From positions 2,666,001 to 2,730,000 of the forward strand of contig NZ_AP012541.1 in assembly GCF_000829035.1 (NCBI RefSeq): a DNA stretch of 64,000 nucleotides, written 5' to 3'. The stretch's first letter is position 1. Every line of letters begins with the position of its first letter. Below the pieces are notes generated by a model. It did not search any database. It saw only the letters and a list, made by a program, of their open reading frames with translations, and was not told the DNA's origin. The stretch comes from Lacticaseibacillus paracasei subsp. paracasei. Lineage in GTDB: Bacteria; Bacillota; Bacilli; Lactobacillales; Lactobacillaceae. Shown one piece after another: positions 1-9,049 of this stretch. Both the position numbers and the translations under genes were made by a program.

Positions 1-675
1 TATGTTGTCAGTCGGTTTCAGATGTACCAGCAGGTTTATTTCCACCCTGTGTCTCGTGGCATGGAAGTCATTCTTTTCCATCTGCTAAAACGTGCCAAAT
101 TCCTGTATGAGTCCGGTCAGTTTGAATCTGGCTTTTCGCCGCGGCTACTCGTGCCATTTTTTGAACAAACTTTTAACCTCACCGACTATTTGAAACTCGA
201 CGATGGCGTGTTAAACACTTACTTCACTTACTGGCTAGATTATCCAGACAGTATCTTAAGCGATTTTGCTGATCGCTTCTTGAACCGCCGACCACTGAAG
301 TCTGTGACCTTTACTGACCAAACAGCCTATCTCTTGCCACGCTTAAGGGATTTGGTAGCATCAGCCGGCTTTGACCCGCACTACTACACAGCGGAAAATG
401 ATAGTTTTGACTTACCATATGACCAATACGACCCAGCTTCCGCAAATCCAAAAACGCAAATCGAGATCATGCAAAAAGATGGGACGCTTGAGGAGCTCTC
501 CACCCTATCACCGTTAGTCGCGGCACTTAGCGGTCGGGCAACCGGTGACAAACGGTTCTACTTTCCAAAAGAAATGCTAGCCACGCAAGACAGTAACCTG
601 TTTTCGCCAATTTATGAAAAGTTCCAGCATTATCTGCTGAATGGCGGTCTCATTGATCCACACTTTAACGATTGA
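1..675 (+). CDS. HD-superfamily phosphohydrolase (YwfO-like), C-terminal part
   Basis: The gene is cut by the window edge. The frame is open from base 1 and reads YVVSRFQMYQQVYFHP, so the Met at base 22 is internal. The motif run SRFQMYQQVYFHPVSRGMEVIL followed by a long helical tail is what I know from the C-terminal half of YwfO/dGTPase-like HD phosphohydrolases of Firmicutes, which act on nucleotides in the cytoplasm. The HD metal site itself would lie upstream and cannot be seen, so the activity is inferred. The gene ends 8 bp before the convergent Nudix gene, with no hairpin between them. Confidence 0.72.
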   Translation, partial: YVVSRFQMYQQVYFHPVSRGMEVILFHLLKRAKFLYESGQFESGFSPRLLVPFFEQTFNLTDYLKLDDGVLNTYFTYWLDYPDSILSDFADRFLNRRPLKSVTFTDQTAYLLPRLRDLVASAGFDPHYYTAENDSFDLPYDQYDPASANPKTQIEIMQKDGTLEELSTLSPLVAALSGRATGDKRFYFPKEMLATQDSNLFSPIYEKFQHYLLNGGLIDPHFND

Positions 676-683
676 TGACTGCC

Positions 684-1136
684 TTATCGCTTAGGTTGAT
701 TGGCTAGCCATTTGGCAACTGCCCAACGGTGGGTCGGTCGTTTCAGCTCAGCGAGGGCTAGGTCAATCGGCATTAACATCAAGGTATTAAAAGTTTCCAG
801 CGGATCTTGTACAAACGCCAATTGATCACAAGCAAAAAAAGTTGCCGGATGATAGTAAGCTGTTTGACGGTGATGAGAGTAAAAATATTCAGATGACTTG
901 CCCAACTTTTGGGTGACATGAACGGTTGCGCCAAATTCTTCTAACAGTTCGCGTGCCAACGTGACTTCTGGCGTTTCGCCTTCCTCGACGCCGCCGCCCG
1001 GCAAGAATAAGGCGTGGTTGGGCGCCTGCAGAATCAGCAACCGAGCGCCACTATGATCCGGTATGACGCCATATGCGCCAATCCGGGTATGATAATCTAA
1101 CTTTGGATCTTTTCGGCCAAACACAGGATCGATCAT
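684..1136 (-). CDS. Nudix hydrolase
   Basis: A 150-residue Nudix protein. The Nudix box is near residues 47-69: GGGVEEGETPEV leads into ARELLEEFGA, which matches Gx5Ex7REUxEExGU and supplies the Mg-binding glutamates. Such enzymes hydrolyse nucleoside diphosphates linked to another moiety; the substrate cannot be read from the sequence. The start is supported by GGAGG eight bases upstream. It is a single gene, convergent with the HD phosphohydrolase and divergent from the YdcF-family gene. Confidence 0.85.
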   Translation of the reverse strand: MIDPVFGRKDPKLDYHTRIGAYGVIPDHSGARLLILQAPNHALFLPGGGVEEGETPEVTLARELLEEFGATVHVTQKLGKSSEYFYSHHRQTAYYHPATFFACDQLAFVQDPLETFNTLMLMPIDLALAELKRPTHRWAVAKWLANQPKR

Positions 1137-1207
1137 GTTGATTACCTCCGCTTTTAATCACATTATACCCTAATCATTTTTTAACCTCTACACAAGGAGA
1201 CTTTCCA

Positions 1208-2266
1208 ATGTCAGCTCAGGAACTTTTTATTATTTTTGCGATACCGATCGTATTAGGTGTCATCTTCGCTTTTAGTTTCACCGTGGAGCCGCGACGGTTG
1301 ATTAATGGTGTCTTGTTTAATTTTTTCGCGGTCACGTTTCTTGTGGCGTTAGCGATTGCCATTTTAAGGTCAGGCAATTTGTTGCTAATATCGGTCACCG
1401 GCGTATTGTTCCTGATCATTATTTTGATCGTTGCCTTGCTCTTTGCGTTGCATTTATTCTGGTTGTTGTGGAATGCCATTCTGGTTTGGCGGCGTGAAGG
1501 TCATTCATTGAGCAATATGCTGACTTTATATATTGCAATTGGTTTGTTGCTGATCGAAATTGCTGCTTCTTTTGGTCGCCGGTTCATTCCTGATCCGTTG
1601 TACTTCTCTCTTGCAATCTTTTTTGGTCTCGGCGGCTTTTATGTGCTCTTAACGTTGTATAATTTTCTTACAGTTTTGATTCTGTATAACTTTCGTCCGC
1701 AACCGCACAATCGTACATTTCTCATTGTGCTGGGCGCCGGTTTGTTACATGGCGACCAAGTTTCACCGTTGCTAGCGAGCCGAATCGATGCTGCGATCAA
1801 GTTCTATCGCAAACAAATCAAAAAGGGCCGACCAGCGCCGCGAATTATTTTTTCTGGCGGTAAGGGGAGCGATGAGGCCATCTCAGAAGCGATGGCCATG
1901 CAACGATACGCTTTAGGAAAAGGCATCGCTGAAGGTGACACGCTTCTTGAGGATCAGTCAACCACCACATTGGAAAATATGCAATTTTCCAAACGTCTCA
2001 TTACTCAAGAAATTGGTGAATCACCTTATAAGGCTAGCTTTTTCACAAATAATTACCATTTGTTTCGCGCAGGCATCTTTGCCCGCATGGCTGGCATTGC
2101 CGCCAATGGTGTCGGCGGCGCGACTTCGTTCTACTTCCTACCCAATGCGGTGATTCGCGAATACCTCGCCTTAGTGGTTCTATGTAAGCGACGGCATGCT
2201 GTCGCATTTGGCCTCATTGTCTTGATTGCGATTGCTGAATTCTTACGGGTTTGGCATCTGGGATAA
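1208..2266 (+). CDS. YdcF/SanA-family membrane protein (DUF218)
   Basis: A 352-residue protein with about five hydrophobic segments (near residues 7-25, 36-53, 60-92, 104-121 and 131-160), a cytoplasmic or surface DUF218 domain from about residue 170, and a final membrane segment near 330-347. The DUF218 core shows VLGAGLLHGDQVSP, IFSGGKGSDEAISEA and a TTTLENM motif, the usual signature of the YdcF/ElyC/SanA group. Members of this group are tied to envelope maintenance or bind S-adenosylmethionine; the role here is not known. The start follows AAGGAG. It is followed after a short gap by mscL, and both genes look envelope related. Confidence 0.82.
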   Translation: MSAQELFIIFAIPIVLGVIFAFSFTVEPRRLINGVLFNFFAVTFLVALAIAILRSGNLLLISVTGVLFLIIILIVALLFALHLFWLLWNAILVWRREGHSLSNMLTLYIAIGLLLIEIAASFGRRFIPDPLYFSLAIFFGLGGFYVLLTLYNFLTVLILYNFRPQPHNRTFLIVLGAGLLHGDQVSPLLASRIDAAIKFYRKQIKKGRPAPRIIFSGGKGSDEAISEAMAMQRYALGKGIAEGDTLLEDQSTTTLENMQFSKRLITQEIGESPYKASFFTNNYHLFRAGIFARMAGIAANGVGGATSFYFLPNAVIREYLALVVLCKRRHAVAFGLIVLIAIAEFLRVWHLG

Positions 2267-2328
2267 GCCGCAGAGATGCAGCATAAGTGTTGATTTCAGT
2301 ATACTAATTTTGAAGGGAGTTACTGTTT

Positions 2329-2700
2329 ATGTTAAAAGAATTTCAGAAATTTATCATGCGAGGTAACGTGCTAGACTTAGCCGTTGGGGTCATCATCGGC
2401 AGTGCCTTCACTGGTTTAGTCACCTCTTTAACTAAAAACCTTATCAACCCGATTTTATCCATGTTTGCGGGCAAAGCTGACCTCAGCGGGCTTTATTTCA
2501 CGATATTGGGCGCCAAGTTTACATATGGGAATTTTATCAATGACGTGCTCAACTTCTTGATTATTGCTTTTGTAGTCTTTCTGCTAGTCAAAGGTATTAA
2601 CCGCATTTTACCGTCAAAACCGGCCAAACCAGCTGGTCCGACACAAGAAGAATTGCTAACAGAAATTCGCGATCTGTTAAAGCAAGATCAACAGGTCTAA
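2329..2700 (+). CDS. mscL: Large-conductance mechanosensitive channel
   Basis: A 123-residue protein, the normal MscL length. The N-terminal amphipathic helix [20 protein letters not shown] runs into TM1 (about residues 15-40), with the conserved [10 protein letters not shown] pore helix. TM2 lies near residues 68-88 and a charged C-terminal helix ends the protein. As a homopentamer it releases solutes upon hypo-osmotic shock. It is followed by a strong terminator at 2746-2787 and preceded by GGGAG. The osmotic theme recurs in this window in the betaine-type transporter near 49 kb. Confidence 0.95.
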   Translation: MLKEFQKFIMRGNVLDLAVGVIIGSAFTGLVTSLTKNLINPILSMFAGKADLSGLYFTILGAKFTYGNFINDVLNFLIIAFVVFLLVKGINRILPSKPAKPAGPTQEELLTEIRDLLKQDQQV

Positions 2701-2745
2701 TAACCTAAAACAATCATCTTGTACAACGCTTTATCCCATAAATAT

Positions 2746-2787
2746 AAAAAGTGGCCTCGTTGCAGTATTTGCGCGAGGCCACTTTTT
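2746..2787. terminator. Rho-independent terminator after mscL
   Basis: The stem GTGGCCTCG pairs with CGAGGCCAC across a short loop. An A-run lies on the left and a T-run on the right, so it can work from either strand. Confidence 0.85.
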
Positions 2788-2881
2788 ATATGAATAATTG
2801 AATATTAACGCTTGTTTGACAACTTGATTCTTTACCAAAAGCTTGGGGTTTCATAGCTGTACATTAATTTAAATTCAACAA

Positions 2882-3382
2882 ATGGGGTTTGGGACATTGA
2901 CAAACAATGTCATCAATTCTAATGTGGTTTGTTTAATCTTCGGGGTTATCGCGCATCAAATCGGTTTTCTTGAGGACAATGCTTTGAACAAGGCTGGCGT
3001 CTTTAACTGGTTGATGTACGGCTTGCTCGCCTATGTCTTTGGTCAACTGAGTGCCACCACGCCAGCTGTGCTTGGTGGTATTGTCCTCCAAATCATTGTC
3101 CTAATTGCCTTGGGCGTTCTGGGCATGTTCTTAGCATCGCGGCTACTTGCTAAACCATTCGGTATGTCTTGGCAAATGGCATTTTCTTGCTCGCTGACAG
3201 CTCTTTTTGGCTTCCCAGCGGACTACATCCTGACTTCGGAAGTGGCGCGAGCGATGGCAACAACCGAAGATGAAGAGGAATACTTAACCCAACAAATGAT
3301 GCCGAAGATGCTGGTTGGCGGATTTGCCACAGTTTCCGTCGCCTCAGTCATCATCGCCACCATCTTCTTAAAACTGCTCTGA
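2882..3382 (+). pseudogene. C-terminal remnant of a polytopic membrane protein
   Basis: The reading frame gives 166 residues, with hydrophobic segments near 10-28, 42-57, 63-88 and 145-165 and an acidic loop TTEDEEEYLTQQMMPKML. It begins abruptly inside what looks like a membrane segment. The Met is preceded in frame by only three sense codons and a stop, and no Shine-Dalgarno site is visible. I read it as the tail of a longer transporter-like protein whose 5' part has been lost. I recognise a conserved family look in the C-terminal part but cannot name the substrate. It could still be a short expressed protein. Confidence 0.55.
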
Positions 3383-3485
3383 TAAATTGGCACAGTATTT
3401 ACACCGGTAGCTTGAAAAAATGACAGTCATTGGTGACTTCTAAGAAAGCATTCAAAAGTCTGGTTTATTGATCATCAACGCACAT

Positions 3486-3533
3486 AAAAAGCGACAGTCA
3501 TCTAATCTATTTCAGATGATGACTGTCGCTTTT
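3486..3533. terminator. Bidirectional terminator
   Basis: A 12-bp stem, GCGACAGTCATC with GATGACTGTCGC, is flanked by an A-run and a T-run. It lies between the truncated membrane gene and the convergent ASCH gene and would serve both. Confidence 0.85.
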
Positions 3534-3543
3534 GTCGTTGTCA

Positions 3544-3882
3544 TTAAAATGTTGGTTGTAAATGAATGGCCAAAACACCAAAGCTTGCTTCCTGCCATGC
3601 TGTGTATAGCTGATACGTATCTGCAACCATTTTCGTTTCGGAATCCGTTGCTGCACTGCCTACCTGCGGACCGCGATATTTGTGATACAACTCAGCAAAA
3701 CTGGTGAATTTTTCCAGGGCACCTACTGTCCTGCGCTGTGTTTGTGCCGTTGTGGTGTCTTCAAACACAATCGTATCGCCAACTTTTAATTGTTGCCGTT
3801 TTTCATCATTGAGTCTGATCTCAATCGTTTTGCTGCCTTGTTTGACTAACAAAAACTGATCGTGAGCTAATCCCATTCGCAT
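3544..3882 (-). CDS. ASCH-domain protein
   Basis: A 112-residue protein that is essentially one ASCH domain. MGLAHDQFLLVKQGSKTIEI followed by RLNDEKRQQLKVGD and IVFED is the canonical beta-barrel entry with the conserved KxGxKTxEIR and VGD motifs. ASCH folds are related to PUA domains and are expected to bind RNA or nucleotides; no specific target is known here. The start shown is the first Met. The Shine-Dalgarno site is poor (GGGG about nine bases upstream), so the start is less sure than the family. Confidence 0.75.
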   Translation of the reverse strand: MRMGLAHDQFLLVKQGSKTIEIRLNDEKRQQLKVGDTIVFEDTTTAQTQRRTVGALEKFTSFAELYHKYRGPQVGSAATDSETKMVADTYQLYTAWQEASFGVLAIHLQPTF

Positions 3883-4137
3883 CTGCCGGTTGTGCCCCCT
3901 TTTCAGCTAATCTCAGTGGCTGTTAATCTAATGACGCTTTGTCTGATGCAAGTAGTTGGTTACTGTCTCGGCAAACAAAACCAACGGTGGATCCAGCAGT
4001 AGAACGGAATAGAAAAAGGTCACCAACATCACCACTCAAGCATTTACACGATAGTCGCTATGCAACTTTTCACATTATATGACTTTCTTGCGACTATATG
4101 TCGTTTATTTGCTTCAACACCAATGATGCAGGTAAAT
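3883..4137. other. Intergenic stretch with a weak small ORF
   Basis: There is no clear gene. On the minus strand 3928-4029 reads as a 33-residue peptide, MLVTFFYSVLLLDPPLVLFA followed by a polar tail ending HQTKRH. Its hydrophobic core with a central Pro and a charged tail recalls Fst/Ldr type I toxins, but there is no good ribosome site. Treat it as unproven. Confidence 0.25.
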
Positions 4138-4173
4138 AAAAAAGCCGTACCTGAATATAGGTGCAGCTTTTTT
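4138..4173 (-). terminator. Terminator of prs
   Basis: The stem AAAAAAGC..ACCT pairs with AGGT..GCTTTTTT just after the prs stop codon. It ends in a T-run on the minus strand, and also in a shorter one on plus. Confidence 0.8.
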
Positions 4174-4177
4174 AGTA

Positions 4178-5152
4178 CTATTTCGTAAACCGATTTTCAA
4201 ACAACGGTGTCACGGAACGATTTTCCTGAATCCGCATGATGGCGCGACCCATCAGCGGACCAACTGAAACCACATCCAGTTTATCCATATGCTTGTCAGC
4301 TGGAAGATTAATGGAGTCAGTCACAACAACCTTTTCAATAGCTGAGTGGGTCAAGCGTTCAACAGCCGGACCAGAGAAGATGGCATGGGTCGCGGCCACG
4401 AGCACTTCGGTCGCACCGGCATCCTTCAATGCTTGAGCAGCGAGCGTAATGGTGCCCGCAGTGTCGATCATGTCATCAATGATGATACATTGTTTGCCAG
4501 TAACATTACCAACAATATTCATCACTTCCGCAACATTCGGACGCGGACGGCGCTTGTCAATGATCGCAATCGGTGCCTTCAAGAATTCTGCTAGTTTTCG
4601 GGCACGGGTAACACCGCCATGGTCAGGTGACACGACAACGGTGTCGGCACCATCGTAGTGATTCCGTAAGAAGTAATCTGCCAGCAATGGGGCGCCGACA
4701 AGATGGTCAACCGGAATATCGAAAAATCCTTGAATCTGCGCGGCATGCAGGTCCAGCGCCAAAACACGTGTGGCGCCGGCACGTTCTAACATGTTGGCAA
4801 CAAGCTTGGCTGTGATCGGTTCCCGTGAACGGGCTTTCCGATCCTGACGGGCATAACCGTAATAAGGCATAACCACGTTGATCGTATGCGCAGAAGCGCG
4901 GCGCAAAGCATCGATCATAATCAACAGTTCCATCAAGTTGTCGTTAACCGGGCTGGAAGTGGATTGGATGAGATAAACATCATCCCCACGAATACTTTCT
5001 TCGATGTTGATTTGAATTTCACCATCGCTGAACCGCTTAACCGACGACTTTCCTAGTTTCACACCGACCTCGGCAGCGATTTTCTCTGCCAACGGCTTGT
5101 TCGAATTCAAAGCAAAAATCTTTAATCTCGGGTCACCGTATTGCTCAGACAT
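4178..5152 (-). CDS. prs: Ribose-phosphate pyrophosphokinase
   Basis: PRPP synthetase, 324 residues, makes phosphoribosyl pyrophosphate from ribose-5-phosphate and ATP for purine, pyrimidine, His, Trp and NAD synthesis. Visible motifs are [17 protein letters not shown] at the N-terminus, the flexible loop [14 protein letters not shown], the [11 protein letters not shown] segment, and the PRPP loop [12 protein letters not shown] in the form [14 protein letters not shown]. The start was moved to the Met at 5152, because GTG at 5164 overlaps the GGAGG ribosome site and the Met lies seven bases after it. It follows glmU on the same strand with a gap of about 100 bp, and purR and glmU lie upstream. 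This is a common Firmicutes arrangement around precursor metabolism. Confidence 0.96.
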   Translation of the reverse strand: MSEQYGDPRLKIFALNSNKPLAEKIAAEVGVKLGKSSVKRFSDGEIQINIEESIRGDDVYLIQSTSSPVNDNLMELLIMIDALRRASAHTINVVMPYYGYARQDRKARSREPITAKLVANMLERAGATRVLALDLHAAQIQGFFDIPVDHLVGAPLLADYFLRNHYDGADTVVVSPDHGGVTRARKLAEFLKAPIAIIDKRRPRPNVAEVMNIVGNVTGKQCIIIDDMIDTAGTITLAAQALKDAGATEVLVAATHAIFSGPAVERLTHSAIEKVVVTDSINLPADKHMDKLDVVSVGPLMGRAIMRIQENRSVTPLFENRFTK

Positions 5153-5249
5153 ATGTTCCTCCACGAATTGTTATGGGCTGCGAAAAATTGTTCCACAGAA
5201 ATCTTAGCGGACTGACGAAAAAAAGCAAGCACATGAATAGAATTATAAC

Positions 5250-6638
5250 CTAATTCCAATCTGGATCTTTTGCCAGCGGCAGGCGTTTCCAAAAATCATC
5301 TTTGTTGGTTTGTCGTGCGCGGGCGATGGCCATCGCGTGAAACGGGACATCTTTTGTGATCGTTGAACCAGCAGCAATAAAGCTATGGTCAGCAACATCC
5401 ACTGGCGCCACAATATTGGAATTTGAACCGATAAAGGCATGATCGCCAATCTTGCTTTCCCACTTCTGAACGCCATCATAGTTGACGAAAACAACGCCGC
5501 AACCAACATTAATATCCGTTCCCAAGGTCGCATTGCCAACATACGTTAAATGACCAACTTTGGTGCGGGCACCGATCTTGGCTTTTTTAATTTCGACAAA
5601 ATTGCCTAGATGGACGTATTCGCCGATGTCAGCATCAGGCCGCAGATGCGAATTTGGACCAATGTCACTATGAGCGTGCATCACGGCATGCTCGATGGTT
5701 GAACTAGTTACTGTGACATCATTTTCCAGTGTGGCATCGACTAGTTCAGAGTGGGTACCAATATGGCAATCTTCGCCAATGACTGTTTTCCCCTTCAAGT
5801 AAACACCGGGTTCAATCACGGTATCGGCACCGATTTTGACCTCGGTATCGATATAAGTCGTTGCTGGGTCAATTAAGGTCACACCATTGCGCATATGCTG
5901 TTCATTAATGCGCTGCTGCATCAGGCGGGTTGCCCGCGCCAATGCGACCCGATCATTGACGCCCAATGATTCGGTATAATCTGGCATCTGATAGGCAGCC
6001 ACTTTTTCGCCAGCGTCGCGCAAAATGCCTAGTACATCTGGCAAATAATACTCGCCTTGGGCATTATTATTATTCACTTGATGCAACGCCTTGAACAGAG
6101 CCTGGTTGTCAAAGACATAGACGCCGGTATTGATTTCAGAAATCAATGCTTCTTCCGGCGTTGCATCTTTTTGTTCTACATTCTTCACGACATTGCCGTC
6201 TGAGTCGCGAATAATGCGGCCGTAACCGGTTGGATCAGGAGCACTGGCAGTCAAAATAGTCGCCTTTGCGCCTTTGGCTTCGTGATAAGCAAATAAATCA
6301 TTCAACGTTTTGGCGGTAAACAATGGCGTATCACCACTGATAATGAGGGTTGCGCCTTCTTTTTGACCAAGTAACGGTTCAGCTTGTAAAACGGCATGTC
6401 CAGTTCCCAACTGTTCAGATTGCAAAACAAACTTCGTGCGCTTGCCTAGCGTTTCTTCAACTGCTTCTGCGCCATGGCCAACAATTGTTACAATGGCATC
6501 GGGATGGATGGCTTCCACCTGACTCACCACATGCTCGACCATACTTTTGCCACAGACCGGCTGTAAAACCTTGTAATACTTTGATTTCATCCGCGTCCCT
6601 TTACCGGCCGCAAGAATAATGGTGAATTTCTTTGACAT
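5250..6638 (-). CDS. glmU: Bifunctional GlmU (UDP-GlcNAc synthesis)
   Basis: The 462-residue protein has both GlmU domains. The N-terminal uridyltransferase (about 1-230) shows [19 protein letters not shown] and SGDTPLF. The C-terminal left-handed beta helix (about 250-450) shows hexapeptide repeats ([27 protein letters not shown] turns). It carries out acetylation of glucosamine-1-phosphate and then uridylation to UDP-GlcNAc for cell-wall precursors. The start follows TTGGAG. Promoter read-through from purR is possible, since the genes are co-oriented, although a perfect inverted repeat at 6731-6764 sits between them. Confidence 0.97.
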   Translation of the reverse strand: MSKKFTIILAAGKGTRMKSKYYKVLQPVCGKSMVEHVVSQVEAIHPDAIVTIVGHGAEAVEETLGKRTKFVLQSEQLGTGHAVLQAEPLLGQKEGATLIISGDTPLFTAKTLNDLFAYHEAKGAKATILTASAPDPTGYGRIIRDSDGNVVKNVEQKDATPEEALISEINTGVYVFDNQALFKALHQVNNNNAQGEYYLPDVLGILRDAGEKVAAYQMPDYTESLGVNDRVALARATRLMQQRINEQHMRNGVTLIDPATTYIDTEVKIGADTVIEPGVYLKGKTVIGEDCHIGTHSELVDATLENDVTVTSSTIEHAVMHAHSDIGPNSHLRPDADIGEYVHLGNFVEIKKAKIGARTKVGHLTYVGNATLGTDINVGCGVVFVNYDGVQKWESKIGDHAFIGSNSNIVAPVDVADHSFIAAGSTITKDVPFHAMAIARARQTNKDDFWKRLPLAKDPDWN

Positions 6639-6730
6639 GTTTATGCTCCAATCCTAATATTCTGTCTTCATGATAGCCCAGCCACGGGAAGCTGACAACA
6701 AGTGGGTGGCTTGTGTCTGTGGCTGTCCAC

Positions 6731-6764
6731 AACAACAGACCCATGTTGCCACGGGTCTGTTGTT
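6731..6764. other. Perfect 12-bp inverted repeat between the VanZ gene and glmU
   Basis: AACAACAGACCC and GGGTCTGTTGTT are separated by 10 bases. There is no clean T-run on the minus strand, so it may be an imperfect terminator or attenuator after the purR-VanZ unit. Confidence 0.5.
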
Positions 6765-6777
6765 GACTATGATTGGC

Positions 6778-7971
6778 TTATGACTTTTGTATGTCATCGT
6801 CATTGGCTGAATCCTGCCTAGCAACAGGATCTTTTGGTTGTGACTGGAAGGTGCTAATTTGGGTGGTATCGGTCCATGCATCGTAAAAGAAACGGTGATG
6901 ACGCGAAATGATTTCCCATGCAAAATTGATGAGAAAGAGTAGCGACAAGAGGCCAAAGAATCCCAGCGCCGCTAAATTGATTTCGGTTCGATGGAAGGCG
7001 CCGAAATACTCGCCAAAAAATTAATTCAATCCCATAAAGCTCGGCAAAGCCAGCCCGTAAAGCAGACTCTCACGTAAAAAGAGACGCCAGAACCCAATCG
7101 GCTGGCCATTTGTCCGAACTATTTTGATTCGTACAAGACTTTTTCCCAGTGTCTGCCCTTGATTAAATGCTGGCCAAAGAACAAAGACAAAGAATAGCGG
7201 CAGGACATAATTGCCGAGAAAACCTGGTAGCTGATCCAGTCCCAGCAAATGCAGCAGGATTTGAATTAACACGCCAATAATCCCACTGAAGAGAAAGAAA
7301 TCAATGATAAACGCAGCAAATCGGCGAGCCAAAGTCACCCGAGCACCGCGCGCCTGACTTTTCGCATCAATGATGTCCCGTGACGGCAACGCGCGCATCA
7401 GAATTGGTGCAAACACACCGCCCAAAAAGCCGCCTGTCGTATTCAAAATCAGGTCATCAACGTCAAAGAGTCGATACGGACGCGGATAATAACCGTAGAG
7501 TCCTGACAATTGCGTCAGTTCGAAGAATAAACTTAAGCCAAAACTCATCAAAATAATCTGCGGCACGCTGCGTTTGAAGTAATAGCGCAAGTAAAAGCCA
7601 AACGGAATCGTCAAAATGACGTTAAAGAACGGCTGAATGAAAGCGGATTGCTTTAACGCTGCCAACCAAGTATGCGGATTGGTTGGCACGAACACGGTTG
7701 TATGCACGAAATAACGCAACGCCATGAAGGGTTCCAGATTATATTTAGGCCCGGTGAACTGCGCAACTGCTGCTCGCGAAGGCAACGGCAAAATAATCAA
7801 AAAGTAGGCTGATAGCAGATAAAAGACGAACGAGTAGATCACGACTGCACGCCACCAGCTAAAGGCACCGTACCGTCGATAAACGACGACCAGAAATGGT
7901 AATGCCAACACCAGCGCTAAAAACGGAAACGTGATGATCGCAGTTCTGACCGGTCCGAGATAAGCACTCAT
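6778..7971 (-). pseudogene. VanZ-RDD membrane protein interrupted by an in-frame stop
   Basis: The apparent gene 7971-7021 codes 316 residues: an N-terminal VanZ-like membrane domain (about 1-190) and an RDD domain from about 214 with ARRFAAFIIDFFLFSGI and the QGQTLGKSLVRIKI motif. It ends LPSFMGLN at a TAA (7021-7023), in the middle of a hydrophobic helix. The same frame then stays open for 80 more codons to TAA at 6778. The tail (FFGEYFGAFHRTE, then AALGFFGLLSLLFLINFA) supplies the rest of the helix, another membrane segment and a polar tail. A single base change of a Tyr-type codon to TAA explains this. The truncated product may still be made. Its ATG overlaps the purR stop by four bases. 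VanZ relatives are linked to glycopeptide tolerance, but the function here is unknown. Confidence 0.75.
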
Positions 7972-8816
7972 TGACCAGCCACCTCGAGTAGTTGACGATT
8001 CTGATCTAGAAAATTGCCAGCTGTGGCATGAAGCGTATTGGCTTTAGTGTCCACCTTGTCAACCCGAATCAATGATGTATATTCACTGACCATCCGATCA
8101 CCGTCGAACTTACCTTCAGCGAAAACCGTGATACCGACCATTTTGGCATTGAATTCATCAATCAGAGCCTTCATGCCATTGACGGTGCCGCCGCCTTTCA
8201 TGAAGTCGTCCACAATCAGAACTCTTGAGTTAGCTGGCAAGCTGCGTTTACTCAGTTCCATCTTTTCAATTCGCGCAGATGAACCGGACACATAGTTCAC
8301 GGACACTGTGGAACCTTCCGTAATCTTGGAGTCGCGGCGCACAATCACAAACGGCACATTCAGATACTGACTAACACTTTGCGCAATTGGAATACCTTTG
8401 GTTGCAACCGTCATGACAGCATCGACATGGGCCTCGCGATATTGGGTGGCAATTAATCGCCCAATTTGCCGTAGCACACTAGGTGTTCCTAACAGATCGG
8501 AAAGATAAACGTAGCCGCCTGGCAATAAGCGATCTGTCTCGGATAAACGTTTGGACATAGCGGCAATAAAGTTTTCCGCCTCATCTTCTCCCATGATCGG
8601 AATATAGCGCACACCGCCTGCCGCGCCTGGCACCGTTTCAAGAATGCCCGTCTGTCGCTGGGCAAATGTTCGCCGGACAATAGCCAGATCTTCACTGATA
8701 GAAGACTTCGCACTCTCATACCGTTTTGAGAAAAAAGTCAGTGGAATCAAGGTATGCGGTCGTTCTAATAAATACCGGGTCATATCAATTAACCGGTCAC
8801 TTCGTCTTACTTTCAT
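7968..8816 (-). CDS. purR: Pur operon regulator PurR
   Basis: A 282-residue PurR. The N-terminal winged helix begins RRSDRLIDMTRYLLERPHTL, and the C-terminal phosphoribosyltransferase-like domain carries the PRPP motif LIVDDFMKGGGTVNGM in the form VLIVDDFMKGGGTV. It represses purine synthesis genes when PRPP is low; the family binds PRPP but has no transferase activity. Two adjacent ATG codons are possible. The second (8816) is seven bases from GGAG and is preferred. It is translationally coupled to the VanZ-RDD gene. PurBox-like sequences upstream suggest autoregulation. Confidence 0.95.
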   Translation of the reverse strand: MKVRRSDRLIDMTRYLLERPHTLIPLTFFSKRYESAKSSISEDLAIVRRTFAQRQTGILETVPGAAGGVRYIPIMGEDEAENFIAAMSKRLSETDRLLPGGYVYLSDLLGTPSVLRQIGRLIATQYREAHVDAVMTVATKGIPIAQSVSQYLNVPFVIVRRDSKITEGSTVSVNYVSGSSARIEKMELSKRSLPANSRVLIVDDFMKGGGTVNGMKALIDEFNAKMVGITVFAEGKFDGDRMVSEYTSLIRVDKVDTKANTLHATAGNFLDQNRQLLEVAGQ

Positions 8817-8876
8817 CATTTCGCTCCTAACACCGAATATTTAGCACCACACTAACATTGCGTGATAATCTCAACA

Positions 8877-8940
8877 AGTATAAACGTTTTAACCGAAAAT
8901 TTCGACCCTTTTGCGTTGTTTTTTCAACGAACGTTCGCAT
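8877..8940 (-). promoter_or_regulatory. purR promoter region with PurBox-like sites
   Basis: On the minus strand a TATACT hexamer (8882-8877) is a fair -10. Upstream lie TTTTCGGTTAA, the inverted form of AACCGAAAA, and GCGAACGTTCG. Each differs from the PurR box AWWWCCGAACWWT at about two positions, and they face each other. This is sequence likeness only; binding is inferred. Confidence 0.35.
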
Positions 8941-8986
8941 TTGCTCATCTTGTGTTTCTTTTTAACTGAAAAATTGCTACATCTGA

Positions 8987-9024
8987 TTGGCTTCTTACGC
9001 CATTCTATATTAGAATGATTATAA
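8987..9024 (+). promoter_or_regulatory. Promoter overlapped by a PerR/Fur-type box
   Basis: A -35 TTGGCT (8987-8992), an 18-bp spacer and a -10 TAGAAT (9011-9016) precede the ABC gene. TTAGAATGATTATAA at 9010-9024 matches the PerR box TTATAATNATTATAA at all fixed positions but one and covers the -10. Repressor binding there would block the promoter. Confidence 0.6.
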
Positions 9025-9049
9025 AGAGTAAAAATGAGGAGGGCAAACC

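Noticed and set aside
6654..6956. 100-residue minus-strand ORF before glmU
   Set aside because: It lies in another frame over the 3' continuation of the VanZ-RDD gene, has no ribosome site and no protein-like composition.
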